64,000 nucleotides of DNA from Panax quinquefolius. Its lineage: Eukaryota; Streptophyta; Magnoliopsida; Apiales; Araliaceae. Both the position numbers and the translations under genes were made by a program. The stretch's first letter is position 1, and each line of letters starts with the position of its first letter. The stretch is taken from assembly GCA_020205615.1 (NCBI GenBank), contig CM035167.1, positions 57,929,023-57,993,022 of the forward strand. Reading direction: 5' to 3'. The notes beneath the pieces are model-generated. The model did no database searches. It saw only the letters and a list, made by a program, of their open reading frames with translations, and was not told where the DNA came from. This document shows positions 11,408 through 22,200 of this stretch, piece by piece.

Positions 11408-12700
11408 TAGGTGCGAATCCAGAAATTTACCTTAGTAGGGGCAGATTTTAACTTTTTTTTTATTAAACTTAAATAAAGAAAATTTGAACTAATCATAATA
11501 ATGTTTATAAATTACAATGCTATCTTCTTAGGCCCCGTAGCTTGAAAATGTTATAAAATAGCTTTATTATCAATAGTTTCAAATTCATCATTTTCAATGT
11601 AAGGAACCAAACAATCACTCAACCATTTATCACCCATTTGATTTCGGAGAGTGGTTTTAATAATATTCATTGTTGAAAAGGGTAACTAGCAAATGAAGTC
11701 TAGGAGTAACTTTTGCCAATTTGGCCCAAGAGGAATCTAGCAAATGAATTCTAAGAGTCTTTAGACATTGTTGCCAATTTGGCCTAAGAGGAATCTATCT
11801 ATCCTCAAATTGTATGTATGCTAATTGCTAAATTACCTCAGATTCAATTGGAATTGGTAGAAAATATGTAATAAACTTCAAAGGCGTACCATTCCTTTTA
11901 ATATTAGACTCCCAGGAAAAGAGGGTTTTATTTTTTATGGCTATTTTTTTTGTAATTATTAAGATTTTCGCAACACACAATTAGACTCCATGAGTTGCTA
12001 GGCAACATCAAACTCAATAAAACAATCAAATAACCACCAACAATGACATAATGTATGCAATTTCACTAATTATGTACACAAATTATGTGTTCACCTATTT
12101 CATTATGTGAAAAAAAAAAACCTAATTAGTAATAGTGAAACTTTAAACTATCAAACAAAAAAGCCCTAATTAGTAACCAATGAAGTCCAAAATATAATAA
12201 ATACATCAAATAAATTGAATTGGATTTAATACCAAGTCTCAAACCAACAACAAATTCAAACAAACTAATAATTTTAAATTATCAAAACAAAAAAAACCCT
12301 AATTTAGTTACCTTTAAAGTTTGATTACTCTAATATGCGCAAGAGGTGGCGCGTAGTGGAGATGTAGTAGAAAACTACTTAGACAAGGAGGAGTGGGCGG
12401 AGACGGAGTCACGATGGAGAAGAAACTAGAAGCAGTAGGACTGGAGAAGTTCGGAGTATAAAAAATAAAAGAAGAAGCTCCATAATGAAAAGTGAAGAGG
12501 CGAATAACAATATGCCCGCTCCTTTGTAATTTAGACTTAGAATTAATTTATGAAATTTTTTTTGATCTCTCCAAATTTAACTCTTTCATCAATCTGACCC
12601 TTTAAGTTTATTAACTTATATATTTGCCCTTACTTCTATACCTAAAAAAAAATTAAGCATAGGCAGATGCCTATATTGCCATCAAAGGGGTCTGCCCCTG
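11408..12700 (-). mobile_element. hAT transposon remnant
   Basis: The right end gives, on the minus strand, CAGGGGCAGACCC. The left end is TAGGTGCGAATCCAG, an eroded version of the same hAT terminus. The flanks are 8-bp repeats with one mismatch: ACGCTATT (11400-11407) and ACACTATT (12701-12708), as expected for hAT. The interior keeps a piece of transposase (separate entry). At 1.3 kb it is a deletion derivative. Confidence 0.8.
11530..11685 (-). pseudogene. hAT transposase C-terminal dimerisation domain remnant
   Basis: The minus strand from about 11675 reads MNIIKTTLRNQMGDKWLSDC, then LVPYIENDEFETIDNKAIL, a stop, and HFQ. This matches the C-terminal dimerisation region of plant hAT transposases of the ZMYM1/TTF-zinc-finger type. 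The rest of the transposase (zinc finger, RNase H-like core) is absent. A stop replaces the Gln-like codon after KAIL. It is a relic with no expected function. Confidence 0.75.
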
Positions 12701-12726
12701 ACACTATTAATTAATTGACCAATTAT

Positions 12727-13375
12727 TAAGGCTGTAAACGAGCCAACACAGTTCGGGTTTGATTCGGGCTCGACTCGAAAAAATACGAGCGAGACTCGGA
12801 TTCGTTAATAATATGATCCAAATCTGAGCATTAAAAATAGTTCGAATAAAAATATAAGTAAAATCTGAGCAAGGTTATACTTGACTCGTTTAAGATTCAA
12901 ACTAATCGAATTTTTTATTGTGATTCAATACATACTCGGTTAATACATATTCGATTAGATGTTTGATACATTCTCTTATAATATATACAAATTTAAATCA
13001 AATTAGGATAATTAGTTATTATTTTGTTTGGTTTTAAATTTTAATTGTGATTTTATATTTGTAAAGTGTAATAATAAATATATTTTCTCATTTTTAAGTA
13101 AAATAACAAATTCAATTTATAATTATATTTATTATAAAACTAGTTATTATGTGGAGACTCGAATTCGAGCTTGAATTTGAAGCCTGTGAGTAGTTTGAAT
13201 AAATATTTGAGTCGAGACAGATCGAATTCGAGTAATAAATATTCGAATCGAGTCGAATCTGAGTAGGATTTTTCAAATATAATTCGAATTCGAGCCGAAT
13301 TCGAGTACGAATTTATCATTTCGAGTCGAATTTGAGTAACTCTTTGTTCGCTCCGGTTCGACTCGTTATACCCTC
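12727..13375. mobile_element. MITE-like repeat with TCGAGTCGAA-type interior
   Basis: Ends are imperfect inverted repeats (GGCTGTAAACGAGCC at 12730 and, inverted, GGGTATAACGAGTC at 13373). The flanks are ACCAATTAT (12718-12726) and ACCAATTAT (13376-13384), possibly a 9-bp target duplication. The interior is rich in CGAATTCGAG/GACTCG-type inverted words. The right flank word ACCAATTATCAAC is itself tandemly duplicated, so the duplication could be coincidental. The superfamily is uncertain. Confidence 0.55.
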
Positions 13376-13549
13376 ACCAATTATCAACACCAATTATCAA
13401 CAGTAATCCAACATATTTTTTGTAGTATTTCACCTGCCAATGAATACTTTAGTAACAACACGGTCCCTCCATTTGGCGCGTGAAAATAATATCCTCAATT
13501 CTTTTATTGCGAAATACATAAATACCGACGTATATGAATATATAAAATA

Positions 13550-14660
13550 GCTTAAATATGATTTCTTCTATAAAGCTATATCGTATTCGTATTAAAACGG
13601 TGATCGCTTTCAATTTTGTCGATTAGGTGATTGAACTATCAATTTTTGATTTCATTCGATTAGATTGCGCTTGCGTCGAGAAATTATTCACGACGTGGCA
13701 TCCTAATATTCGGCGAGAGTGCTTATGTGTAAAAACATTATATATTTTAATGAGATCGAAAAGGACAAAAGTAAAATAACAAATAAAATAACTAAAAATT
13801 ACACATATAATATAAATTAGTTGTATAATTATTTATTTATAGTTATATAAATAATATAAATTATTATATAAATAATATAATAATTATTTTTATTAAAAAA
13901 GCGCATTTTATTAATTTTTTATTAAAAAAATTGTGTTTAATATTAATGACAATAAAAATAAAATATTAATGATAATAAAATAAAAATAAAATGCGCTTTT
14001 TTTGTAATAAAAAAAACGCTATTTTTTTGTAATAATAAAAAAATGATGTTTTTTTTAATAAAAAAAAAGCAGATTGGTTTTTTTTAATAAAATAATTATT
14101 AAAATAATAAAATGCAGTTGCTTTTTTTTTTTTAAAAAACGCAGTTGGTTGTTTTTTAATAAAATAATAATTATTATTTTTTTAAAAAATTGTACTTTTA
14201 TTTTTATTTTATTTTTATTATCATTAATATTTTTATTTTATTATCATTAATATTAAACACAATTTTTTTAATAAAAAAACATAATTTTTTTAATAAAATA
14301 ATTATTTTTAATAAAAATAATTATTTTAATAAAAATAATTATTATATTATTTATATAATAATTTATATTATTTATATAACTATAAATAATACAACTAATT
14401 TATATTATTTGTGTAATTTTAGTTATTTTATTTGTTATTTTACCTTTTTGTCCTTCGATCTCATTAAAATATATAATGTTTTTACACATAAGCACTCCTC
14501 ATTTATTAGGATGCCACGTCACCAATTTCTCGACGTAAGGCAATCTAATTGAATGAAATCGAAAAAAATTGATAGTTCAATCACCTAATCGACAAAATTG
14601 AAAAGTGATCACCAAGTTTTAATACGATCTATAATTTAGGTAGTATATCATATTTAAGCC
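13550..14660. mobile_element. Mutator-type foldback element with ~450-bp inverted arms
   Basis: The sequence from GCTTAAATATGAT (13550) is mirrored by the complement of ...ATCATATTTAAGCC (14660). The arms stay in register for hundreds of bases, for example TTTTGTCGATTAGGTGATTG at 13615 and its complement near 14580. Perfect 9-bp direct repeats TATAAAATA flank it (13541-13549 and 14661-14669), the hallmark of Mutator-like elements. The AT-only centre gives one long open frame on the plus strand (14190-14552) of Phe/Ile/Asn repeats, which is not a gene. Confidence 0.85.
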
Positions 14661-14669
14661 TATAAAATA

Positions 14670-15190
14670 AATCTGAATGATGTTTAAAAGTTTCAAAATT
14701 TTGATTTTAAAAATATTACAAATAATATGTTATCATAATATTTGTTGGTAAATAATATGTGATTAATTATATTATAAATTATTATTAAAATATTAAATAC
14801 CATTTCATATGAGATAAAAAAAAGCAGATCTCTAGCATTACTTAATAAATATAGAAAATTAATATTTTCACAAGTAAAAGTGATAATTTTACAATGTTAT
14901 CATATATGACTAGTAAATGAGTCTCATATTTAGTGGGTGAAATTTTGTGAAAATATCATTTTTACTTGTGCAAATAGCAATTCTCTAAATATATATATAG
15001 TGTTAAGATAGAAGAAAATAAATTAAATCGCTTGATATTATCAGAGAAAACATATGTTGTCTAAGCAAATATATATTTAATAATATTTTATAAACTTAAT
15101 GATGGCGCTTATTATTTTTAATCTCACAATATCAATAATTTAAATTAAAAAAAGACCATTTTCAATTTTTTCTTATCCTATTTATTATTT
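14670..15190. other. AT-rich intergenic sequence upstream of ALDH
   Basis: No gene or element end recognised. The words TTTTCACAAGTAAAAGTGAT (14867) and its approximate complement near 14950 form a small inverted repeat. Confidence 0.4.
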
Positions 15191-15443
15191 TCTCCGTTTC
15201 CAGAAGAATGACTAAATATATAAATATTTTTGTCCTCAGAAAAAAGATAAAATACATAAAATGAAGAGTAACTTAGTCATTTAGTATGATTTATTAATAT
15301 AAAATAAGTAAAAGTACTTATTATTTTATATAATCTTATGAGAACATTAAAATACATTTTTTTATTCTTCTCCTCTTTAACTTTAATTTTCTTAATATGC
15401 ATATAAATTGTACTCTTGTTGGAACTTTTGGGGACGGGGAGAG
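15191..15443. mobile_element. Possible Stowaway-type MITE upstream of ALDH
   Basis: The left end TCTCCGTTTCCAGAAG and the complement of the right end CTCCCCGTCCCCAAAAG are related to the plant Stowaway terminus CTCCCTCCGTCCC. TA lies outside each end. The interior is AT-rich and non-coding. The terminal repeats are imperfect, so confidence is moderate. Confidence 0.5.
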
Positions 15444-15790
15444 TAATATTTTCAATTTTTAAAAATTGATATTTTCATAATAAAATATAAGTACATATGT
15501 ATAATTATAGTAAAAACTATAATATTTATCAATTTTTAGGAAATTGATATTTTTATAATATTTTTTGATATTTTCATTTTTATAATATTTTTGATATTTT
15601 CATAAAAAAATATAAGTACAGATGTATAATTATAGTAAACACTATTCTTACAAAATTTATAGGAGGGTGTTGATGTGAAAATATGTTGTGGTTTTATTAT
15701 CAATATACTTTTATAGCAAACAGTCGTCCTATATTATCTCCGTCATTCAATACGACAGCCCTGAATAAACACTAGCATCTCTCTCCGGCC

Positions 15791-15798
15791 AATATATA
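15791..15798 (+). promoter_or_regulatory. Candidate TATA box of ALDH gene
   Basis: AATATATA within GGCCAATATATAGGCTGC, about 220 bases before the ATG. A pyrimidine-rich CTCTCTAATTATCTCTC tract follows at 15850-15870, as is common near plant transcription starts. CTATATAC at 15811 is an alternative. The 5' leader then contains a GT/TA microsatellite (15904-15940). Confidence 0.4.
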
Positions 15799-15903
15799 GG
15801 CTGCATCACACTATATACAAACGGCCAAAAAGACGGAACTTTCACTTTTTCTCTCTAATTATCTCTCTATATCTATTATTAATTGTTTACTACTTCAGTG
15901 TAT

Positions 15904-15904
15904 A

Positions 15905-15939
<35 letters not shown>

Positions 15940-15940
15940 T
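15904..15940. repeat. (GT)n(AT)n microsatellite in ALDH 5' leader
   Basis: GTGTGTGTGTGTATATATATATATATATAT immediately upstream of the coding start region; likely length-variable. Confidence 0.85.
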
Positions 15941-16014
15941 ACATATACATACAGAAATATATATTTATACATATATAGTTTTATACATAGATTGCTTTGA
16001 GTGTACGGAAGATA

Positions 16015-16227
16015 ATGGCGGAGAATAATGTGTTCGATGGAGAATCGGCGAATTCAATAGTGAAGGAGCTGAGAGAAACGTTTGCTAACGGTAGAACGAA
16101 GAGTTACGAGTGGAGAGTTTCTCAGTTGAAAAGTATTTTGAAAGTTGCAGAAAATCACGAGAAAGAGATCGTCGATGCTATTCGCTCCGACATCTCTAAA
16201 CCTGAATTGGAGACCTTCGTTCACGAG
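16015..16227 (+). CDS. ALDH3H1: ALDH3 exon 1
   Basis: 71 codons from MAENNVFDG to ...LETFVHE; donor GAG|GTATAT; phase 0. It contains the family's N-terminal helix motif [10 protein letters not shown]. Confidence 0.88.
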
Positions 16228-19200
16228 GTATATTAATTTAATTATCTGTCTCTAAATCTCGTGCTGTTTTTGATAATTTAATGGTCTATTGTTGTCTGTG
16301 AATAGGTAATTTCACTGGGAACTTTGATTTTGATGTACTGTTTGTTGATTGAACTTTCAGTCGTTGCTTGGTTTTGTGGGTGAAGTATGCGTTTTTTAGT
16401 TTGGAGTTTTTGGTTTTGACTGTTGAAGTTGATTAACGTTGTTATTGGTTTAATTGCATAATTGTGATGTTTCAATTCTGATTACTCATCTGGCGTGAAA
16501 GTATTGAATAATTTATTTCAGTTTCAGATTTAATTTTAGTTAATTGTTGAGGCATAATTGTGGAATTATTTTGCAATCATTAAGCTGCTTGAACTATAAT
16601 GCTCTGTAGAATGTAGTGACTCTGTTTTCTATAGAGAATATGCTACCCAGGGGTCCTCAGGAATAGCTTGGTTTTTAAAATTCCCCAATGATTATATAAT
16701 TAATGCAAGCCACTTTATGAACTATTTTTGTTGGATATTTATGTTTCCAAAAGCGTGAAATTGTTGGGACTAGCAGGTTTCCAGAAGATCATTTTTATTA
16801 GACATTAAAATTTTGATGAGAGGTAGGAGTAGCTGGTAATTACATTTATTACACATACACCATATGACAATGATAGCATGTCTTATTGATGGTCATTAAT
16901 AACCAAGAGAAAAGTGGTGGGTCTAAGTTCTTTAACTTTAATTCCTAGGTCATGTTGAAATCTATTTTGATCGGATGTCTTTTGTCAAAGATTATTCTTT
17001 CTTATGGGAAAGGAAAAATTTGATACAATCCCCTTGAATTCCTGAGATGAAACTCCAGTTCCTAGGAGAATGGTACCTACTTTTGGATAACAAGAAGGGA
17101 AACTTATCCGCTTTGTAGTAATATTTCCGTTCCAATTAGTAAAGTGAACTCTTTAAGTTTTTAAGTATAGGTTTCATTCAGCTTTAGAATAATTAGGAGG
17201 AGAAACATTGTTGAAGATTTTCAGCATGCTTGAGTCAAGAACTCAGTATCACCTCTTTGGCTAAGATAAATATAGAGAAAATTTATTAATAAAATTTAAA
17301 GCTGGAGAATAATTGGTGCTTTGAGAAGATAGGAACTAATCGCCGAAAATTAGTGTTAATTTCTGAAGATTATACTGTAGAACTGAGGTTCTTTGCTTGG
17401 CAATCAGATGCATATTTCAGGTTTTTCAATCATCATATTTGATCTTTAAGCTTCAGGAGAGATTATTACATGTTGGAGGATTTATGGATACCAACTAAAT
17501 AATTATTTTTTTTGAAAACATTGCTTTATTCTGTTTAAACATACTCTCTCGTATATTCTCTCTACCTCAGAAAATGCCATTCGAGTTTACTTCCTAGGAA
17601 GAAAAAGGCATTAGAATATTTGAATACTAGCTGCAGGAGAATTATTAAATGTTGAAGAATTATGGGAATCAACTACATAATTAGCTAGTTAATTCGATGT
17701 TCATTAATTCTTGTTAATAATTTTTGGGGAAAGCAATGCTAGCTTCTGTTTGAACAGTTTTTCATTTTTTTTTGCTAATTTAAGACACTCACACACCTCA
17801 CCTTGGCATGCCAAGGCTTGAACCCCCAACCTCATGCTTACCATGGGTTGAGTAATACCACTCGGGCCAAAGGCCTTCGGTGAACAGGTTCTCATTTGCC
17901 CCATCTACCTTAGAAACATGTCACTAGAGTCTGGCTTCAATAAAAAGGCATCAAATTTAAATTGAAGGATCATGAAGTGATGCCTTACACTGGGTTACTG
18001 TGGAACAAACTTGGTTCTTTTCTAATTTCGTAGTTTACTATGGATATGAAGAAGATTCCACTATTATTTGGGGAGACTTTTAGTATCCAATAATTTGCGT
18101 AATAACTTCTGTACTATGAATCTGATACATGTGATGGAATCTCTGCTGGTCTTAACTATTGTCCTTTATTATCATGCAGATTGGTTTAATCAAGATATCA
18201 TGTAAGTTGGCAATTAAGGAACTAAAGCGTTGGATGAAACCTGAAAAAGTAATCTCTCTCAGAGCTTTTCTTCTAATTGAAAATTTTTATTCAACGTGTT
18301 ATCATTGACGTAAAACATTATGTAATGAATCTGTTCATCCTTTTCAGGTTAGTACGACATTAACAACTTTTCCTTCATCAGCAGAAATAGTTGCAGAACC
18401 TTTTGGTGTCGTATTAATCATATCAGCATGGAATTATCCTTTCTGTATGTTCAAACCTTCTCCACATCTTCAATTTTTTTTATAAAAAAAATCCTTACTG
18501 TGTTTTTAAATCATAAACTCTATAATATACTAGCCAATCATATCTGGTTGTAGAACCGACTTGACTGCATCTGCTTAAAGTTCTGCCCTACATCAGAATG
18601 TGTTATCTTCTTTTTTGTGCATATAAAGATTAAAATATACCATCATGACTTGATCATTTTTTAAGAAACACATATATTTATAGTGTTCAGTGTTCTAGAA
18701 TATAGTATTACCTTTTCAACTTGTGTTCATCATTGTTATACTATATACTACATCCGTCCCATTTTAAGTTGATCTTTTTTTCTTTGGGGTGTTTGGCCTT
18801 GGCATGCCAAAAAAATCATTTTTATATTATATTATAATTATATAAATAATGTACCAAAATTATTTTAAAGTAATGTGTTTCCAGTAGGTCTTGAATTCTG
18901 TTCTAAACATATACAAAAGGTTTATTAAAATGGGAATGAGGGACTGAGGGACTAAACGACTGAAGGGCTGAGGGAGTACTTGTCATAATAATTCTTAGTA
19001 TAGTTGTTTTTCACTTTCTGGGGCCTTCTGGACCATCTAGTTAGGTTAGAAGACGGGAATTGTGGAAATATAAACTTTTGGAGGAGAGATCTGCTATTCA
19101 AATCTTTATTCGATTCTTGCATTTCTGACACAATCAACCACCATGTTGTCAAAAATATATCTGAGAAGGAGGCAGATGGCCAATGGTACCAAATGACCTT

Positions 19201-22200
19201 CTAATGGATAATGCGGAGGCAAGCAAACTGAAACCACCAAAATCTAAACCACTTTTCTGGGCCTACTGAAATATGTGTTTAACTCTATTCTCTTCCCTGC
19301 CGATTGAACTGCTGGAGACAATAAATTCAGAAGTTGAATATTAAGAAAATTAAAGGGAATAATTCATATTGATTACTCAACCAGTTTCATATGGCACTAA
19401 AGTAGAATAGCCTAACAGTAAACAAGAAAGGAAAACTTTCACTTTGTTTATTTCACTGATTCATTCCCTGGCAAAAAAATGGTATCAGATTCATTAAAGG
19501 AAGGCTAGGCAGCGATGTGGATATTAATTTGGTAAAGAAATCAAATTTGATCAAGGAGTTCATGAAGGTAGAGTACCAAGAATCCTAAAAAAAAATTGAG
19601 TCCGGAGATTGGTGTCATTTGTAATAAGGAATCTTGGTTCTGCTACATGTCAAAAATAACTTCTTTCAACTTATCATCTGTTTAGAGGCCTTAGTTCATT
19701 CTTCTTCTTCCTTAAAAACAGAGGTCATATCCATATCGGATAAAATTGGATAAGTTTCTCTTGTTTATCTACGGGATTCTGGCATGTGTGCCTTTAGATT
19801 TTTGTGTTTGATCTTTTTAGGATTAGAGAGCTTTACTTTCTTTGGCTGTTTTCTTTTTAATTTCTACTTTTTTACAATGGGCATACTTCTTGTCTCCCCT
19901 TACATGAATCATCTCTCTTCTATTACAAATTTTCTTTTGTTCTATCCAAAAATTAGTTCTCCAAAATGTACTTATGGTGCTCCAACCTCCCATGATACTT
20001 CACATGCATGACAAGTGTGTCATGCTTCTTTGTTTTGACATAGGTAAACGGATGAAAATATTGTAGTATGAACGTGATTTTCTCATTTGTTTGGCTACGA
20101 AAAAATATGTCAAGTTCACTTGTCATTAACATTACAATTCCCCTGTAGTCTGTGCACTAGTTACGGTTTTACTGTTTTCTAATGCCTGCTCATCAAGTGA
20201 ACCCCTTCACAATAGGTTGGCTTTTAACTTTTCACTAAACCTTTTAGTCCATGCAAAGTTTATATCCCAATAATCAATGTGTTCAACTTCATGAGCATTT
20301 TACCAGGTGCTTAAGTAGTGTTTACTTTACTTGCAATAAGTTTTGAAGCATTTATTTATTGCCAAAACTACAGATTGTTAAGCAGTCATAATAAAACTTT
20401 CCTGGATATTAAATATCATGTACATATTGTTGTACCAAACTCTTTATTTTGTGCAAGTACATTTTTGTTTTGTTTTATCTAATTAACTTTTTGTGAACAA
20501 AGGTTTCTTCTTATTCTAAGTGGCTATTTTCAATGTGTTGTGGACTAAACATGTATTCTGGCTTTAACTTGCCCTTTTTTTGTGATGCCTTCCAGTGCTA
20601 TCTCTTGATCCAGTCATTGGAGCTATTGCAGCTGGAAATGCTGTTGTTTTGAAACCATCGGAAATAGCTTCAGCCACATCCTCATTGCTTGCAAAATATT
20701 TAGGGGAGTATATGGATTGCTCAGCAGTAAAAGTTGTTGAGGGTTCTGTTTCTGAAACATCTGCTCTACTGGAGCAGAAATGGGATAAGATATTCTATAC
20801 AGGTTCTGTTCAAATTTGTCACTCATTGTTTTTTTTAAAATTAAATTTTAAACTTTAATTTTTTATTAGTAATTTGTCACTCGTGTTACCTTCTCATTTT
20901 TACTTGAAATCCTCTGACATAAGGAACATATTAATGATTTTGGTTGCAATTTCTTAGGCATCAGCACCAAGCATCCTTTTGGTTGTACTTGAAGTGTCAT
21001 AAGCCGATGTGGAAACAGTTAATCACTTGCTTCTTTGTTGTGGGTTAGCAAGACTTCTTTGTAGCCTTGTTTTCTCCTTCACTGGTATTGCTTAGGTAAT
21101 GCCAAACTTGGTTAGAGAGTGGTTGGCTATGTGGAAAACGTGTTTTTTTAATTACAAAACGAGCATTAATGGGGGTAGTGAGAGGCCATGGGGCAGAGTA
21201 CCTTGTCTGTTCAATTTTGTTCATGTAACAGTTTGCTTTCAAAGCAATAGGAAGTTCCTGCTTTCTGGTGGTTTGGGCAGTAACGAAGAACGAATTTTAA
21301 ATTACTCCTTAAGTGAGAAATGAGATTTCAGCATAAGTTTTTATTTTAAATGAATATTCTTGGAGCTGTGAAAATGTCTTTTGTATTCACAGTGTATGGT
21401 ATAGACTTGTGGTGGACAGGAAAGGTAAGGAGGTGCTAGATTTTTGCAGTTTTAGTGATAAGCGCAATAACATCTTTTCAGTCTAATGAGAAGTGAGCAG
21501 AGTATGAAGTTGAAGTAATCTGGAAATATTAACGAGTCTTCAGATGATAAGCTACTTGAAACGCAGGAGAACATTTCAATATTAACTTAAAATATTGATT
21601 AGTGGGAATAGTCTTAGTCCAATCGGTTGCAATATATACCAGTGGCTGCACCCTTTAATGGTTTTTTTTTTTGATAGAAAAATAAATTTTGTTAGAAGAA
21701 TAGAGAGATTACAAGCGGGAAGCGGGGAGGGGGGGGAGTCTACCACCCTATAACATGTGGGGAAAAAAGAGAGAACATACTCAAAACATAGCAGTTCCCA
21801 AATCTCTACAAAGATCACACAAATGCCCCTAAAAACACCCATAACAGATACCCAAAAGCGAAACAAGAAAAATGATCCTATCTGGCATTGTTTAGTTTAT
21901 TGATTGATATCATTGTTGTTCTTACCTTTTCTATTTTACTTACATGGTGGTATTGGATAGTTTAAATATCCCATGGATCTTGTAATTGGTCTCATAAAAA
22001 GTCAACAGGCAGGGGAAGAGGTCATCCTTGGAGCGGCACATTGGAAAAATAGTGAGTTTGAGTTTGGAAAGAGAAACATGATAATAGTCGCATACACTAC
22101 TGCGTGCCAAATTGTTCTAGCTAATATAAATTTTTAGACGCATAGGTGTTGACCTTAAACAGTGTGATTATACATATATTTGATTCCTGGTTATGATTGA

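Noticed and set aside
14190..14552. 120-codon open frame rich in Phe, Ile and Asn
   Set aside because: It lies in the AT-only centre of the Mutator-type foldback and is low complexity; the last part crosses into the element arm. No promoter or homology.
15997..16014. Upstream in-frame TTG extension of ALDH exon 1
   Set aside because: A plant gene would start at ATG; ATG at 16015 has good context and matches the family N-terminus.
17768..17880. Possible tRNA gene on the minus strand
   Set aside because: Box A and box B are present but no cloverleaf stems can be drawn, and the copy has a poly(A) tail and target duplication, so it is a SINE.
21582..21866. 94-codon minus-strand frame in ALDH intron 4
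   Set aside because: Purine/pyrimidine-biased, no homology, and inside an intron; possibly part of an old repeat.
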